64,000 nt of DNA from Pseudomonas helleri (lineage in GTDB: Bacteria > Pseudomonadota > Gammaproteobacteria > Pseudomonadales > Pseudomonadaceae), in contig NZ_WIWC01000018.1 in the NCBI RefSeq assembly GCF_009600315.1, forward strand, positions 1 to 64,000, read 5' to 3'. Positions 18,263-27,129 of this stretch are shown here, one piece after another. The notes beneath the pieces are model-generated. The model did no database searches and was not told where the DNA came from. It worked only from the letters and a program-made list of their open reading frames with translations. Made by a program: the position numbers and the translations under genes. The first letter of the stretch is position 1; the number at the start of each line of letters is the position of its first letter.

Positions 18263-19693
18263 ATGACTTTTCTGCGCCCGACCTTGTTGACGCTCGCTTG
18301 CCTGCTCGCATCACCGAGTTTCGCCGACGATTTACCGTCTCTGGGCGACGCCAGCTCGTCCATTGTCTCCCCCCAACAAGAGTACCAACTGGGCCGTGCC
18401 TGGTTGAGCATGCTGCGCGGGCAGGTGTCGCAGCTCAACGATCCGCAGCTCAAGGATTATGTTGAAACCAGCGTTTATAAACTGGTTGAAACCAGTCAAG
18501 TGCAAGACCGCCGTCTGGAATTCATTCTGATCAACAGCCCGCAGCTCAACGCCTTTGCGGCGCCGGGCGGGATCATTGGGGTCAATGGCGGGTTGTTTCT
18601 CAATGCGCAAACCGAAGGTGAATATGCCTCGGTACTGGCTCACGAACTGGCTCACTTGTCACAACGCCACTTCGCTCGGGGCGTAGAAGCCCAACAACGC
18701 ATGCAACTGCCGATGATGGCCGCCCTGCTGGCCGGAATCGTCGCCGCCGCGGCCGGTGCGGGTGACGCTGGCATTGCCGCGATTGCCAGCACTCAGGCCG
18801 CTGCTGTGCAGGAACAACGGCGTTTCTCGCGCCAAAATGAACAAGAGGCCGACCGCATCGGCCTGCTCAATCTGGAAAAAGCCGGCTACGACCCACGCTC
18901 CATGCCCACCATGTTTGAGCGTTTGATGCGCCAATACCGTTTTGACTCCCGGCCACCTGAATTTCTGCTGACTCACCCGGTGACCGAATCGCGTATTGCC
19001 GACACCCGCAACCGTGCCGAGCAAGCCCGGCCTGGGGGCACGGAAGACAGCCTGCGTTACCAGTTGATTCGCGCCCGCGTGCAGCTCAATTACGAAGAAA
19101 CGCCCGGCATCGCGGCCAAACGCTTTCGCCAGCAGCTGGATGAAAATCCGAAAAATGACGTTGCCCGTTATGGTTTGGCGATCGCCCAAATAAAAGGCAG
19201 TCAGTTCAACGATGCGCGCGCCAATTTAAAGGTGCTATTGGACAAGTCGCCCAACGACATCACCTACAACCTGGCGCAAATCGAGCTGGACATGGCCAAC
19301 AACCGGCTGGATGACGCTCAGCAACGGGTTGATCGCATGCGCACCTTGTATCCTGGCAATTACCCGCTCAACCAGATGCGCGTCGACCTGTTGCTCAAGC
19401 AGAACAAACCGAAGGAAGCGGACAAGGCGCTGGAAGCCCTGCTCAAAAGCCGGCCGGATGACCCGGATGTCTGGTATTCAGTGGCTGAAACGCGAGGCTT
19501 GTCGGGCAACATTATTGGTCTGCATCAAGCGCGGGCCGAATACTTTGCCTTGGTCGGGGATTACCGGCAGGCCATACAACAGCTGGATTATGCCCAGAAG
19601 CTGACGAACAACTTCCAGTTGTCGGCAAGGCTGGATGCGCGCAAGCGCGAGCTGATGGATCAGGAGCGGGCGCTCAAGGAAATGATGAACTGA
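18263..19693 (+). CDS. M48 family metalloprotease with TPR domain (BepA-like)
   Basis: A 476-aa periplasmic protease/chaperone probably involved in outer-membrane protein quality control, as BepA (YfgC) is in E. coli. A signal peptide ends near ASPSFA. The zinc motif HELAH is at residues 127-131, and the third ligand region is RQNEQEADRIG. The C-terminal half is made of tetratricopeptide repeats. ATG 18263 is chosen (AGAG upstream); a TTG lies two codons earlier. It is divergent from the TusA-like gene, and repeat copy 2 starts 9 nt after the stop. Confidence 0.92.
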   Translation: MTFLRPTLLTLACLLASPSFADDLPSLGDASSSIVSPQQEYQLGRAWLSMLRGQVSQLNDPQLKDYVETSVYKLVETSQVQDRRLEFILINSPQLNAFAAPGGIIGVNGGLFLNAQTEGEYASVLAHELAHLSQRHFARGVEAQQRMQLPMMAALLAGIVAAAAGAGDAGIAAIASTQAAAVQEQRRFSRQNEQEADRIGLLNLEKAGYDPRSMPTMFERLMRQYRFDSRPPEFLLTHPVTESRIADTRNRAEQARPGGTEDSLRYQLIRARVQLNYEETPGIAAKRFRQQLDENPKNDVARYGLAIAQIKGSQFNDARANLKVLLDKSPNDITYNLAQIELDMANNRLDDAQQRVDRMRTLYPGNYPLNQMRVDLLLKQNKPKEADKALEALLKSRPDDPDVWYSVAETRGLSGNIIGLHQARAEYFALVGDYRQAIQQLDYAQKLTNNFQLSARLDARKRELMDQERALKEMMN

Positions 19694-19702
19694 CTGAAAA
19701 GC

Positions 19703-19780
19703 CCCTCACCCTAGCCCTCTCCCGGAGGGAGAGGGAACTGACCGGCCCCCTCTCCCTTTGGGAGAGGGTTGGGGTGAGGG
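19703..19780. repeat. Interspersed inverted repeat, copy 2
   Basis: A shorter, 78-bp version of copy 1: CCCTCACCCTAGCCCTCTCC, then the inverted GGGAGAGGGTTGGGGTGAGG. It fills the space between two convergent stops and ends one base before the nadA stop codon. Confidence 0.85.
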
Positions 19781-20839
19781 TCAGGCATTCCCCGCCAATT
19801 TCAATCGTGCCGCCTGTGTAAAATCCAGCATCCGTTTAAGGGGGCGCACCGCGTTCGGCACCAGCGCCGGATCAACAAAAATCTCGTTCGTGCCTTGCTG
19901 CAAACACTCAAGCGTACGCTCCAACGTGTTCATCGCCATCCACGGGCAATGCGCGCAACTGCGGCACGCCGCACCGTTACCCGCAGTCGGCGCTTCAATA
20001 AACACCTTGTCCGGGCACAGCTGCTGCATTTTGTAAAAAATGCCGCGATCGGTCGCTACGATAAAAGTTTTATTCGGCAGGTTTTGCGCCGCCGCAATCA
20101 ACTGACTGGTCGAACCCACCGCATCCGCCAGATCAATCACCGACTCCGGCGACTCCGGGTGTACCAGAATCGCAGCGTCCGGGTACAGCGCCTTCATGTC
20201 TTCAAGCTGTTTGGACTTGAATTCTTCGTGAACGATGCACGCACCATCCCACAGCAGCATGTCGGCGCCGGTCTGACGCTGGATGTAGCGCCCCAAATGC
20301 TTATCCGGGCCCCAGATAATGGTTTCGCCGTTATCCATCAGGCTTTCGACAATCTCCAGCGCGCAGCTTGATGTCACCACCCAGTCCGCCCGGGCTTTAA
20401 CCGCCGCCGAGGTGTTGGCATACACCACCACCGTGCGTTCGGGGTGCTGGTCGCAAAACGCCGAAAACTCTTTCACCGGGCAGCCCAGATCCAGCGAGCA
20501 CGTGGCTTCCAGTGTCGGCATCAGAATGCGTTTTTCAGAGGTCAGGATTTTCGCCGTCTCGCCCATAAACCGCACACCGGCCACCAGAATCGTCTTGGCG
20601 GGATGGGCTGCGCCAAAGCGCGCCATTTCCAGCGAGTCGGACACACAACCGCCCGTCTCTTCGGCCAGGGCCTGAATCACCGGATCACAGTAAAAGTGCG
20701 CCACCAGCACCGCATCGCGGGCTTTAAGTTCCGCTGCAATCGCGGCGCGCAGTGTGGCCTCTTGTGCCTCAGTCAACGGTTTGGGTTGCTTGGCATCGAG
20801 ATGGGCTTGAACCAGAAGTCGTTCGGATATTTGCGTCAT
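19781..20839 (-). CDS. nadA: Quinolinate synthase
   Basis: NadA condenses iminoaspartate and dihydroxyacetone phosphate to quinolinate in NAD synthesis. The product is 352 aa. The [4Fe-4S] cysteine segments are present: [22 protein letters not shown], and [13 protein letters not shown]. The three-fold repeated NadA architecture is intact. The protein ends just before the interspersed repeat. The 227-nt region 20840-21066 upstream holds hairpins such as GGACCTTTAAAGTCC but no gene I can name. Confidence 0.96.
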   Translation of the reverse strand: MTQISERLLVQAHLDAKQPKPLTEAQEATLRAAIAAELKARDAVLVAHFYCDPVIQALAEETGGCVSDSLEMARFGAAHPAKTILVAGVRFMGETAKILTSEKRILMPTLEATCSLDLGCPVKEFSAFCDQHPERTVVVYANTSAAVKARADWVVTSSCALEIVESLMDNGETIIWGPDKHLGRYIQRQTGADMLLWDGACIVHEEFKSKQLEDMKALYPDAAILVHPESPESVIDLADAVGSTSQLIAAAQNLPNKTFIVATDRGIFYKMQQLCPDKVFIEAPTAGNGAACRSCAHCPWMAMNTLERTLECLQQGTNEIFVDPALVPNAVRPLKRMLDFTQAARLKLAGNA

Positions 20840-21020
20840 GTTCGCAAGACCTGCAAGCGCTAGTGCGCGAAAGTCGAGTGTACCACCGGCTCTGGACCTT
20901 TAAAGTCCGGCCGGAAGAGTGTGGGTTATCAGGCACGGGTGATCTACTGCGCGCGCAAGGCTACAGAATATGCAGGGGATTCAAAAGTTTAATGTGGCCT
21001 GGACGAAGGCTGGAGAGACG

Positions 21021-21049
21021 CTGATGCCGACAGACGTGGTCGGCATCAG
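21021..21049. other. Perfect 11-bp hairpin after the DJ-1-family gene
   Basis: CTGATGCCGAC and GTCGGCATCAG flank a 7-nt loop, 18 nt beyond the stop of the leftward gene at 21067. No T-run follows, so a terminator role is uncertain. Confidence 0.45.
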
Positions 21050-21066
21050 ACAAAGGGCAGGCTACT

Positions 21067-21753
21067 TTATGACAGGGTCGCCAATACGAGGTCGGCTACG
21101 GCGCCACCCGACGCAGGATTCTGGCCCGTCACCAAGCGCTGGTCTTCAAGGGCAAACGGGGCCCAGGGTTTATCCGCTTTTTGATAGTGAGCACCGCGTT
21201 TAACCAGCTCTGTCTCGGTCAAATAGGGCACCACTTTATCCAGCCCGGCCAACGCTTCCTCTTCATTGGAGAAACCGGTCACCCGTTTGTCCTTGATCAG
21301 CAATTGGCCGTCGGACAGCTTGATATTGAGCAGGCCCACAGCGCCATGGCAGACCGACGAAACCACCCCGCCGTTTTCATAAATATGCCGACTCAGCGCC
21401 TGCAATTGTTCGTTGTCCGGGAAATCCCAGATCACGCCATGACCGCCTGCGTAATAGATCGCCACGTAATCGTCCGGCTTGACCTGGTCTGGCCTGAGCG
21501 TCGCGCCCAAACGATTCATGAAGGCCTTGTTGTGATACCACTCCCAATCAATTTCGGACGTCATGTCTTCGGACAGGCTGTGCGGGTCGATAGGCGTGTA
21601 GCCGCCTTGCGGACTGACGTAGTCCACCTCATACCCGGCCGCCTCCACCTTCTGCACAAAATGCACCGCTTCGCCCAGCCACAAGCCCGTGGGCCGCTTG
21701 AGGTCGGGATATTTTTCAACACTGGTCAGTACCACGAGTATCTTCTTGCTCAT
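21067..21753 (-). CDS. DJ-1/PfpI (type 1 glutamine amidotransferase-like) protein
   Basis: A 228-aa cytosolic protein of the DJ-1/ThiJ/PfpI superfamily, near the Hsp31-like glyoxalase III/deglycase branch. The nucleophile elbow SSVCHGAVGLL carries the reactive Cys. The preceding acidic and glycine-rich strand AIYYAGGHGVIWDF is typical. ATG 21753 is certain, with AGGAGG 7 nt upstream. The gene lies 88 nt downstream of galD in the same direction and could be read with it, but no pathway link to gallate is known. The substrate is not predictable. Confidence 0.88.
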   Translation of the reverse strand: MSKKILVVLTSVEKYPDLKRPTGLWLGEAVHFVQKVEAAGYEVDYVSPQGGYTPIDPHSLSEDMTSEIDWEWYHNKAFMNRLGATLRPDQVKPDDYVAIYYAGGHGVIWDFPDNEQLQALSRHIYENGGVVSSVCHGAVGLLNIKLSDGQLLIKDKRVTGFSNEEEALAGLDKVVPYLTETELVKRGAHYQKADKPWAPFALEDQRLVTGQNPASGGAVADLVLATLS

Positions 21754-21841
21754 CGCTAGCCTCCTGAGTTCCGGGTCTGATCCCGCCGAAGAGCCCACCG
21801 GCAGGTGTGGCTCTGGAGCATAGACCATCAGTGGACCCTGC

Positions 21842-22936
21842 TCAGGTAATGGCGTTCCCCCTGCCCGGCCACACAGACGCCGAGATACACACAAAGCCGT
21901 CGAACAATGCGCGGGCCGTGCGGATCAAGCCGCAGCCCACAAGCTGCCCATCGTGCAAGCGCAACTCCACGGAGAACTCGCCCGTCGGGTGTTCGATCGA
22001 AAGACGCCTGACGTCACCCTCGCTCGCATCCGCCAGCTCCGCCGCCACGCTCCCCTCAATCAAACATGCCGAAGCAACGCTCACCGCACCAAACACGCCA
22101 ATACTGGTATGGCAACGGTGAGGGATAAACGAACGTGTACTCAACGCTCCACCCGCCTGAGCCGCCGCCACCAGACACATTTTCGGCACGTTGCGCTGGC
22201 TGACATCCCCCAGATTCATCCGTGGCCCGGCCTGCAAGCGTATGGCTTCAAGGCGCGCCTTCAACACGCTGTCCGCCTCAAGCTGCTGTGGGCTTTCATA
22301 GCCGCTGCAACCAACATCTTGCGCGCGTAGCAGCACCACCGGCATGCCATTGTCGATACAGGTGACTTCGACCCCGTCAAACACATCGCGTGCATGGCCC
22401 GTGGGCAACAGTGCCCCGCAACTGGAGCCAGCAATGTCTTCAAACTCGACGATCAAGGGCGCCGCCGTCCCCGGAACGCCGTCGATGCGCGCATCACCCG
22501 TGTACACCACCTCACCCGCCGCCGTCGGAACGTGGGCGACCGCGATCTGTCCGGTGTTTTGCATAAAAATACGCACCACCGTCCGCTCGCCCGTCACCGG
22601 CACGAGCCCGCGCTCAATGGCAAACGGCCCAACCCCGGCGAGAATGTTGCCGCAGTTCTGCCCGTAATCGACCCGGGGTTCATCCACCAACACTTGCCCA
22701 AACAGGTAATCGACATCCGCGTCCGGGCGCAGCGATGGCTGGACGAGCGCCACCTTGCTGGTCAGTGAATCCGCGCCGCCGATGCCGTCAATCTGGCGCC
22801 GGTCCGGCGAGCCCATCACCGCCAACAGCACGCGATCTCTAAGGTCGGCCTGCGCGGGCAGGTCTGCGGCCAGAAAGTACGCGCCCTTGGAGGTGCCGCC
22901 CCGCATCAACACACAGGGAATACGGGTTTGCGCCAT
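21842..22936 (-). CDS. galD: 4-oxalomesaconate tautomerase
   Basis: GalD tautomerises the keto form of 4-oxalomesaconate, the ring-cleavage product of gallate, to the enol form used by the next enzyme. The protein is 364 aa, of the PrpF family with a duplicated diaminopimelate-epimerase-like fold. PrpF-type segments are MRGGTSKGAYF near residue 11, QNCGNILAGVGPFA, and the hydrophobic DGQLVGCGLIRTAR near the end. It is last in galB-galC-galD, 2 nt after galC. Identity as GalD rather than another PrpF protein rests on the surrounding gallate genes. Confidence 0.9.
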   Translation of the reverse strand: MAQTRIPCVLMRGGTSKGAYFLAADLPAQADLRDRVLLAVMGSPDRRQIDGIGGADSLTSKVALVQPSLRPDADVDYLFGQVLVDEPRVDYGQNCGNILAGVGPFAIERGLVPVTGERTVVRIFMQNTGQIAVAHVPTAAGEVVYTGDARIDGVPGTAAPLIVEFEDIAGSSCGALLPTGHARDVFDGVEVTCIDNGMPVVLLRAQDVGCSGYESPQQLEADSVLKARLEAIRLQAGPRMNLGDVSQRNVPKMCLVAAAQAGGALSTRSFIPHRCHTSIGVFGAVSVASACLIEGSVAAELADASEGDVRRLSIEHPTGEFSVELRLHDGQLVGCGLIRTARALFDGFVCISASVWPGRGNAIT

Positions 22937-22938
22937 GC

Positions 22939-23655
22939 TCAGTCCCCAAGCTCGTCGAGGCTGTCGATATAGCGCAAGCCCTTCTCGGCCAACCGCTCGC
23001 GCATGTTGTAAATATCCAGCCCCAACTCGCCCTTGGCCAGACGCAAGGCCTTCTGGTCTTCCAGATCGGCACGTTGGCGACTGGCTGCAACCACCTGCGC
23101 CACCTCGGCGCGACGCACAATCACCACCCCGTCGTCATCCGCCACCACCGCATCGCCGGCATTGACCAACTGGCCCGCGCACACAATTGGCAAGTTGACC
23201 GAGCCTAACGTTTCCTTGATCGTGCCTTGGGCACTGATGGCCCGCGACCACACCGGGAAACCCATGCCGCGCAAGGTGTGTGTGTCGCGCACCCCGCCGT
23301 CGATGATCAGGGCACGCACGCCACGGGCCTTGAGTGAAGTCGCGAGCAAGTCACCGAAATAACCGTCAGTGCAGGGCGAGGTCGGCGCCACCACCAGAAT
23401 ATCGCCGGGCTGGCATTGCTCCACGGCCACATGAAACATCCAGTTGTCACCCGGCGCGACCAGTACCGTCACCGCCGTACCGCTGATCACCGTGCCCCGC
23501 TGAATCGGCGTGATGGCCGAGGCCAGCAAGCCTTTGCGGCCTTGCGCTTCATGGATCGTGGCGACACCGTAACGGCCAAGTTCGTCCACCAGCGCCGCCT
23601 CGGCGCGTTGGATATGACGCAACACAATGCCGGTTTTGCCGATCAAATCACTCAT
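22939..23655 (-). CDS. galC: 4-carboxy-4-hydroxy-2-oxoadipate aldolase
   Basis: A 238-aa class II pyruvate aldolase of the HMG/CHA (RraA-like) family. It splits 4-carboxy-4-hydroxy-2-oxoadipate into pyruvate and oxaloacetate, the last step of gallate breakdown. The signature GDLLATSLKARG followed by IIDGGVRD holds the Arg-Asp pair used in metal and substrate binding. Its start overlaps the galB stop by 4 nt and its stop is 2 nt from galD, so translation is coupled across all three. Confidence 0.93.
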   Translation of the reverse strand: MSDLIGKTGIVLRHIQRAEAALVDELGRYGVATIHEAQGRKGLLASAITPIQRGTVISGTAVTVLVAPGDNWMFHVAVEQCQPGDILVVAPTSPCTDGYFGDLLATSLKARGVRALIIDGGVRDTHTLRGMGFPVWSRAISAQGTIKETLGSVNLPIVCAGQLVNAGDAVVADDDGVVIVRRAEVAQVVAASRQRADLEDQKALRLAKGELGLDIYNMRERLAEKGLRYIDSLDELGD

Positions 23656-24386
23656 GCCAGATTCTCCGTTACTCGCGGGAACAGGCTTTGATAGCCCTCG
23701 CCGTAAACAATGTTGCGGCTGGACGCGATGCCCACGTTACGTTTGGCCTGCACACCGCGCTGCAACGCGACACGGGTGTAGTACTCCCACAGATGCTCCT
23801 GACCGGCCATGCACTGAATCGCCGCGTACTTTTTGTCCCACACCTCGGTGATGTCCAGCAGCACATCCGGGCGCCATTCGCACTGCTCGGGCTGATGCGG
23901 CTCAAAGCTGTACACGGGCGGGGCGCCAATGATGGTTTCGCCCGGACGATAACCTTCCGCCTGCGCAATGATCCGCGCCTCCTGGGCGAGGTTCATGGCC
24001 AGCGGATGATCATAGTTGTACGGGTCTTTGATCGAATGGCTGAGGACAAATTCCGGTTGTACCCGGCGATACACATCGGCCAGACGGAACAGCGTGTCCT
24101 TGTCGGCGCGCATCGGGTAATCGCCGATGTCAAAAAACTCCACCGAGGCACCCAGAATATCGGCGGCGCGCTGCGCTTCTTCGCGGCGCGCATCCTTGAC
24201 CAACTGCTCGGTCATTTCGCCTTTGCGCCACAGCTTGGCCGACTCGCCTCGCTCACCGAACGACAGGCAGACGATATGCACCGCGTAACCCTGTTGCGCA
24301 TGCAGGGCGATGGCACCGCCCGCACGCCAGACAAAATCGGCGGAATGAGCGCTGACCACCAGCGCGGTTTTCGGGTTTGAGTTCAT
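23652..24386 (-). CDS. galB: 4-oxalomesaconate hydratase
   Basis: GalB hydrates 4-oxalomesaconate to 4-carboxy-4-hydroxy-2-oxoadipate. It belongs to the PIG-L/LmbE zinc hydrolase-like fold, not to the LigJ hydratases. The protein is 244 aa. The N-terminal metal-site region reads VVSAHSADFVWR, and SHSIKDPYNYDHPLAMN probably holds further ligands. AGGAG stands 8 nt before the ATG. It is the first gene of galBCD, divergent from galR. A 29-bp sequence at 24452-24480, also found before galT, lies in the divergent spacer. Confidence 0.93.
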   Translation of the reverse strand: MNSNPKTALVVSAHSADFVWRAGGAIALHAQQGYAVHIVCLSFGERGESAKLWRKGEMTEQLVKDARREEAQRAADILGASVEFFDIGDYPMRADKDTLFRLADVYRRVQPEFVLSHSIKDPYNYDHPLAMNLAQEARIIAQAEGYRPGETIIGAPPVYSFEPHQPEQCEWRPDVLLDITEVWDKKYAAIQCMAGQEHLWEYYTRVALQRGVQAKRNVGIASSRNIVYGEGYQSLFPRVTENLA

Positions 24387-24451
24387 TGACAGGCTCCTTC
24401 AACAGTGGTCGAAGGATCGCACCCCCGGGCTGCGCCGCAGTAATGCGTAAG

Positions 24452-24480
24452 CCTGTTTCAGGTATGCGTTTTATTTATTG
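24452..24480. promoter_or_regulatory. Candidate GalR site in the galB-galR spacer
   Basis: This 29-bp stretch, with core GGTATGCGTTTTATTTAT, matches 29889-29917 upstream of galT at 19 of 29 positions (15 of 18 in the core). Next to it, ATGCGT recurs at 24443 and 24464, exactly 21 bp apart. Location between a LysR gene and its divergent target supports a regulator site. Confidence 0.6.
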
Positions 24481-24539
24481 CCAGACCAGGGCACCAGAGG
24501 CATAGTCCGCCTCACACGCTGACCTGCGAGCCGACCTTT

Positions 24540-25733
24540 ATGCAAACCCGTGAACTGCCGAGCCTGATGCACGTGCGCGCCTTTGTCCGGGTAGCCGATT
24601 ACGGCAGCGTGTCCAAAGCCTCTGAGGCGCTGTTCCGGGCGCAGTCCGTGGTCACCCGCTCGATTGGCGAACTGGAAACGCGCCTCGGCGTGCCCTTGTT
24701 TGAACGTCACGCCAACGGCATGCGCCTGACCGATTACGGCACCCGTTTGCTGCCTCGGGCGCGGCGCGTACTGGCCGAGCTGGAATCGGTGCCGGCATTG
24801 CTGGCTGGGACCGACAAACACCTCAACGAGCCGCTGTATCTGTTTCAGGCCAGACGCTTGCAGGTGTTCGTCAAACTCTGCGAAACCCACCATATGCAAA
24901 CCGTGGCCAGCTTGCTGGGCCTGAGCCAGCCCGCCGTCAGTTCGACCCTCAAGGTACTTGAAAGCGGCTGCGGCAAAGCGCTGTTCGAGCGCACGCCCCG
25001 TGGTTTGCTGCCGACACGGGCCAGTCTGGACATTCTGTTCCCGATCCGCCGGGCGCTGAACGAGCTGCGCCACATTGACACTGACCTCACCGCCATTCGC
25101 GGCCGCTTGCAAGGTGTTGTCCAGGTCGGCGCCCTGCCCTTGGGCCGCACCCGCATCCTGCCTGAGGCCATTGTGCAGTTGATGGCGTTGCACCCCGGCA
25201 TTCAGGTGATCACCAACGAAAGTCCGTTTGATTTACTGGCGACTGAACTGCGTGCAGGCGACGTGGATTTTATCTTCGGCGCCTTGCGCTCGACGGCGTA
25301 CGCCAGTGACCTGACAGGCGAAGCGTTGCTGACGGAGGAGATGGTGGTGCTGGGACGGCGCGGTCATCCGCTGACTGAGCAAGGTGCGTTGGCGAGTGAA
25401 CTGAGCGGCGCGCAATGGGTTTTGCCGCGCGCGGGATCGCCCGCCCGGCATATGCTGGATGATTGTTTCAGCGCGTTCGGCATCGCACCGCCACGTCCTG
25501 TGGTTGAAAGTGGCGACATGGCGATCATTCGCGGCTTGTTGTTGCGCTCAGACATGCTGGCGGCGGTGTCGGCCCACCAGCTTGAGCCGGAGATCGCCAG
25601 CGGCGAACTGTGCATCCTGCCACTGGAACTCAAACACACCACCCGCCCAATTGGTTTGACCACACGCACCGCCAGCTTGCCGTCGCCGGTTGCTCAAGCG
25701 TTGATGGACATGATCCGCCGAGTGACCGAATAA
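24540..25733 (+). CDS. galR: LysR-type regulator of gallate catabolism with two tandem HTH domains
   Basis: A 397-aa regulator, about 100 residues longer than a usual LysR protein. Residues 9-72 form a standard LysR helix-turn-helix (VADYGSVSKASEALFRAQSV, then LETRLGVPLFER). Residues 105-165 form a second one (CETHHMQTVASLLGLSQPAV, then LESGCGKALFER). The effector-binding domain begins near 185. Divergence from galBCD and the gallate context make it the likely activator responding to gallate or a pathway intermediate. No strong ribosome site precedes ATG 24540, so the exact start is slightly uncertain. Confidence 0.88.
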   Translation: MQTRELPSLMHVRAFVRVADYGSVSKASEALFRAQSVVTRSIGELETRLGVPLFERHANGMRLTDYGTRLLPRARRVLAELESVPALLAGTDKHLNEPLYLFQARRLQVFVKLCETHHMQTVASLLGLSQPAVSSTLKVLESGCGKALFERTPRGLLPTRASLDILFPIRRALNELRHIDTDLTAIRGRLQGVVQVGALPLGRTRILPEAIVQLMALHPGIQVITNESPFDLLATELRAGDVDFIFGALRSTAYASDLTGEALLTEEMVVLGRRGHPLTEQGALASELSGAQWVLPRAGSPARHMLDDCFSAFGIAPPRPVVESGDMAIIRGLLLRSDMLAAVSAHQLEPEIASGELCILPLELKHTTRPIGLTTRTASLPSPVAQALMDMIRRVTE

Positions 25734-25743
25734 CCCCCCCCCC

Positions 25744-25834
25744 GTAGCAGCTGCCGCAGGCGGCGTCCGGCGGCGTAGCCGTCGTAAAACCTGCGATCGC
25801 TACGCAATCGGACGCCGCCTTCGGCAGCTGCTAC
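25744..25834. repeat. REPIN (two inverted REP sequences)
   Basis: A 91-bp element with ends GTAGCAGCTGCCGCAGGCGG and CCGCCTTCGGCAGCTGCTAC and inner GTCCG/CGGAC. It fills the gap between convergent galR and galP. The terminal CTAC overlaps the TAG stop codon of galP. It follows a run of ten cytosines after the galR stop. Confidence 0.9.
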
Positions 25835-27078
25835 AAAATACTCAACGGATAGCTGACGATCACCCGCGTTTCGTCAAACTCGTTGGTGCTGTAGTCCCGA
25901 CGCATGGTGGAGTTGCGCACCCGCAGGTTCAGGTCTTTAAACGTCCCCTCCTGCAACACATACGCCAGTTCGGTTTCGCGCCCCCATTCCTTGCCGTCTG
26001 TGATGGTGCCCGTGTGTACGTTGTCGCCGCTGATGTAGCGGTTCATCAACGTCAAACCCGGTACACCCAGCGCCGCAAAGTTGTAGTCATGACGCACCTG
26101 CCAGGATTTCTCTTTGGCACTGTCGTAGCTGGCGTTGAACGAGTCGTTGGCCAAGGTGCCGCCGCTGGTGCCGTTGACCCGCATCCAGCCATCGTCGCCA
26201 CTGACCTTTTGCAGGCCGACATAGAAAGTACTGGCACCATACCGCGCAGAAAGCAGCGCCGAAATCGTGCGGTTGTCCAGGTTGCCGGCTTTGGCGCTGC
26301 CGTCTTCGCTGCCGCGGAAATAACCCAGATTGGCGCCCAGCGTCCAGTCGCCCAACGGCTGGCTGTGGGTCACTTGCAGGTATTGCTGTTGGTAGATGTC
26401 CTTCAGCTCGGCATTCCACAGCCCGATCAGCGTGCGCTTCTCATTGAAGGTGTATTCACCCCCGACAAAGTTGAAGCGATCGGACGTGACCGCGGCGTTG
26501 CCCTGCATGAACATGTCTTCCATGCTCGAATCGTTACGCGGGCTGTTTTTGCGGAACTGGCCGCCATAGAGGCTCAGGCCGTCGATGTCCTGCGACGTGA
26601 CTTGAGCGCCTTCAAAGGTTTGCGGCAATGAACGGCCATCGTCGGAACGCAAGATCGGCAGCACCGGCATCCATTCACCGACTTTGAGCACGGTCTTGCC
26701 GATTTTCATTTTGCCAGCCACCGCCAGACGCCCGAAGTCGTCAGCCGGACGCCCGTCGCTGCCCACCGGCAACAGTTGGGTGCCGCCGCTGCCTTTGCCG
26801 CCATCGAGTTTGATCGAGTACAGCCCCAAAGCATCCACGCCAAAGCCAACCGTGCCTTGGGTGAAGCCGGACTTGGCGTCCAGAATGAAGTTCTGTGTCC
26901 ATTCCTGCGCCAACCCTTGGGCATTGCCGGGGTTGGTGAAGTTGCGGTTGATGAAGAAGTTGCGCAGGTTGAGGTTGACGCTGGCGTCATCGACAAACCC
27001 GGCAGCCTGAGTCGGTAAAGGCAGCGCGCAGGCCAGCGCCAGCGCGCAACAGGTGCGAACGTTCAGGGTGGAATTCAT
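25831..27078 (-). CDS. galP: OprD-family outer-membrane porin of the gallate cluster
   Basis: A 415-aa OprD/OccK-type porin with a signal peptide ending near PTQAA. Repeated amphipathic beta strands, the conserved N-terminus FVDDASVNLNLRNFF, and the final strand VIVSYPLSIL are typical. It should admit gallate or related aromatic acids through the outer membrane. It is the third gene after galT and galA, 51 nt after galA. The ribosome region carries an AATAATAA motif suited to Crc/Hfq control. The gene name follows its cluster position. Confidence 0.88.
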   Translation of the reverse strand: MNSTLNVRTCCALALACALPLPTQAAGFVDDASVNLNLRNFFINRNFTNPGNAQGLAQEWTQNFILDAKSGFTQGTVGFGVDALGLYSIKLDGGKGSGGTQLLPVGSDGRPADDFGRLAVAGKMKIGKTVLKVGEWMPVLPILRSDDGRSLPQTFEGAQVTSQDIDGLSLYGGQFRKNSPRNDSSMEDMFMQGNAAVTSDRFNFVGGEYTFNEKRTLIGLWNAELKDIYQQQYLQVTHSQPLGDWTLGANLGYFRGSEDGSAKAGNLDNRTISALLSARYGASTFYVGLQKVSGDDGWMRVNGTSGGTLANDSFNASYDSAKEKSWQVRHDYNFAALGVPGLTLMNRYISGDNVHTGTITDGKEWGRETELAYVLQEGTFKDLNLRVRNSTMRRDYSTNEFDETRVIVSYPLSIL

Positions 27079-27080
27079 TG

Positions 27081-27088
27081 TTATTATT
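27081..27088 (-). promoter_or_regulatory. Crc/Hfq-type A-rich motif at the galP start
   Basis: AATAATAA on the minus strand matches the AAnAAnAA target of Hfq/Crc catabolite repression. It lies between the GGAAAA ribosome site and the ATG at 27078. Confidence 0.55.
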
Positions 27089-27129
27089 TTCCGTTTTTTG
27101 GTTGAGCAGATCGGTTTAATGCGCCGGGA

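Noticed and set aside
20840..21020. Possible structured RNA or tRNA between nadA and the DJ-1-family gene
   Set aside because: Short hairpins are present, but no cloverleaf, promoter or terminator could be assembled.
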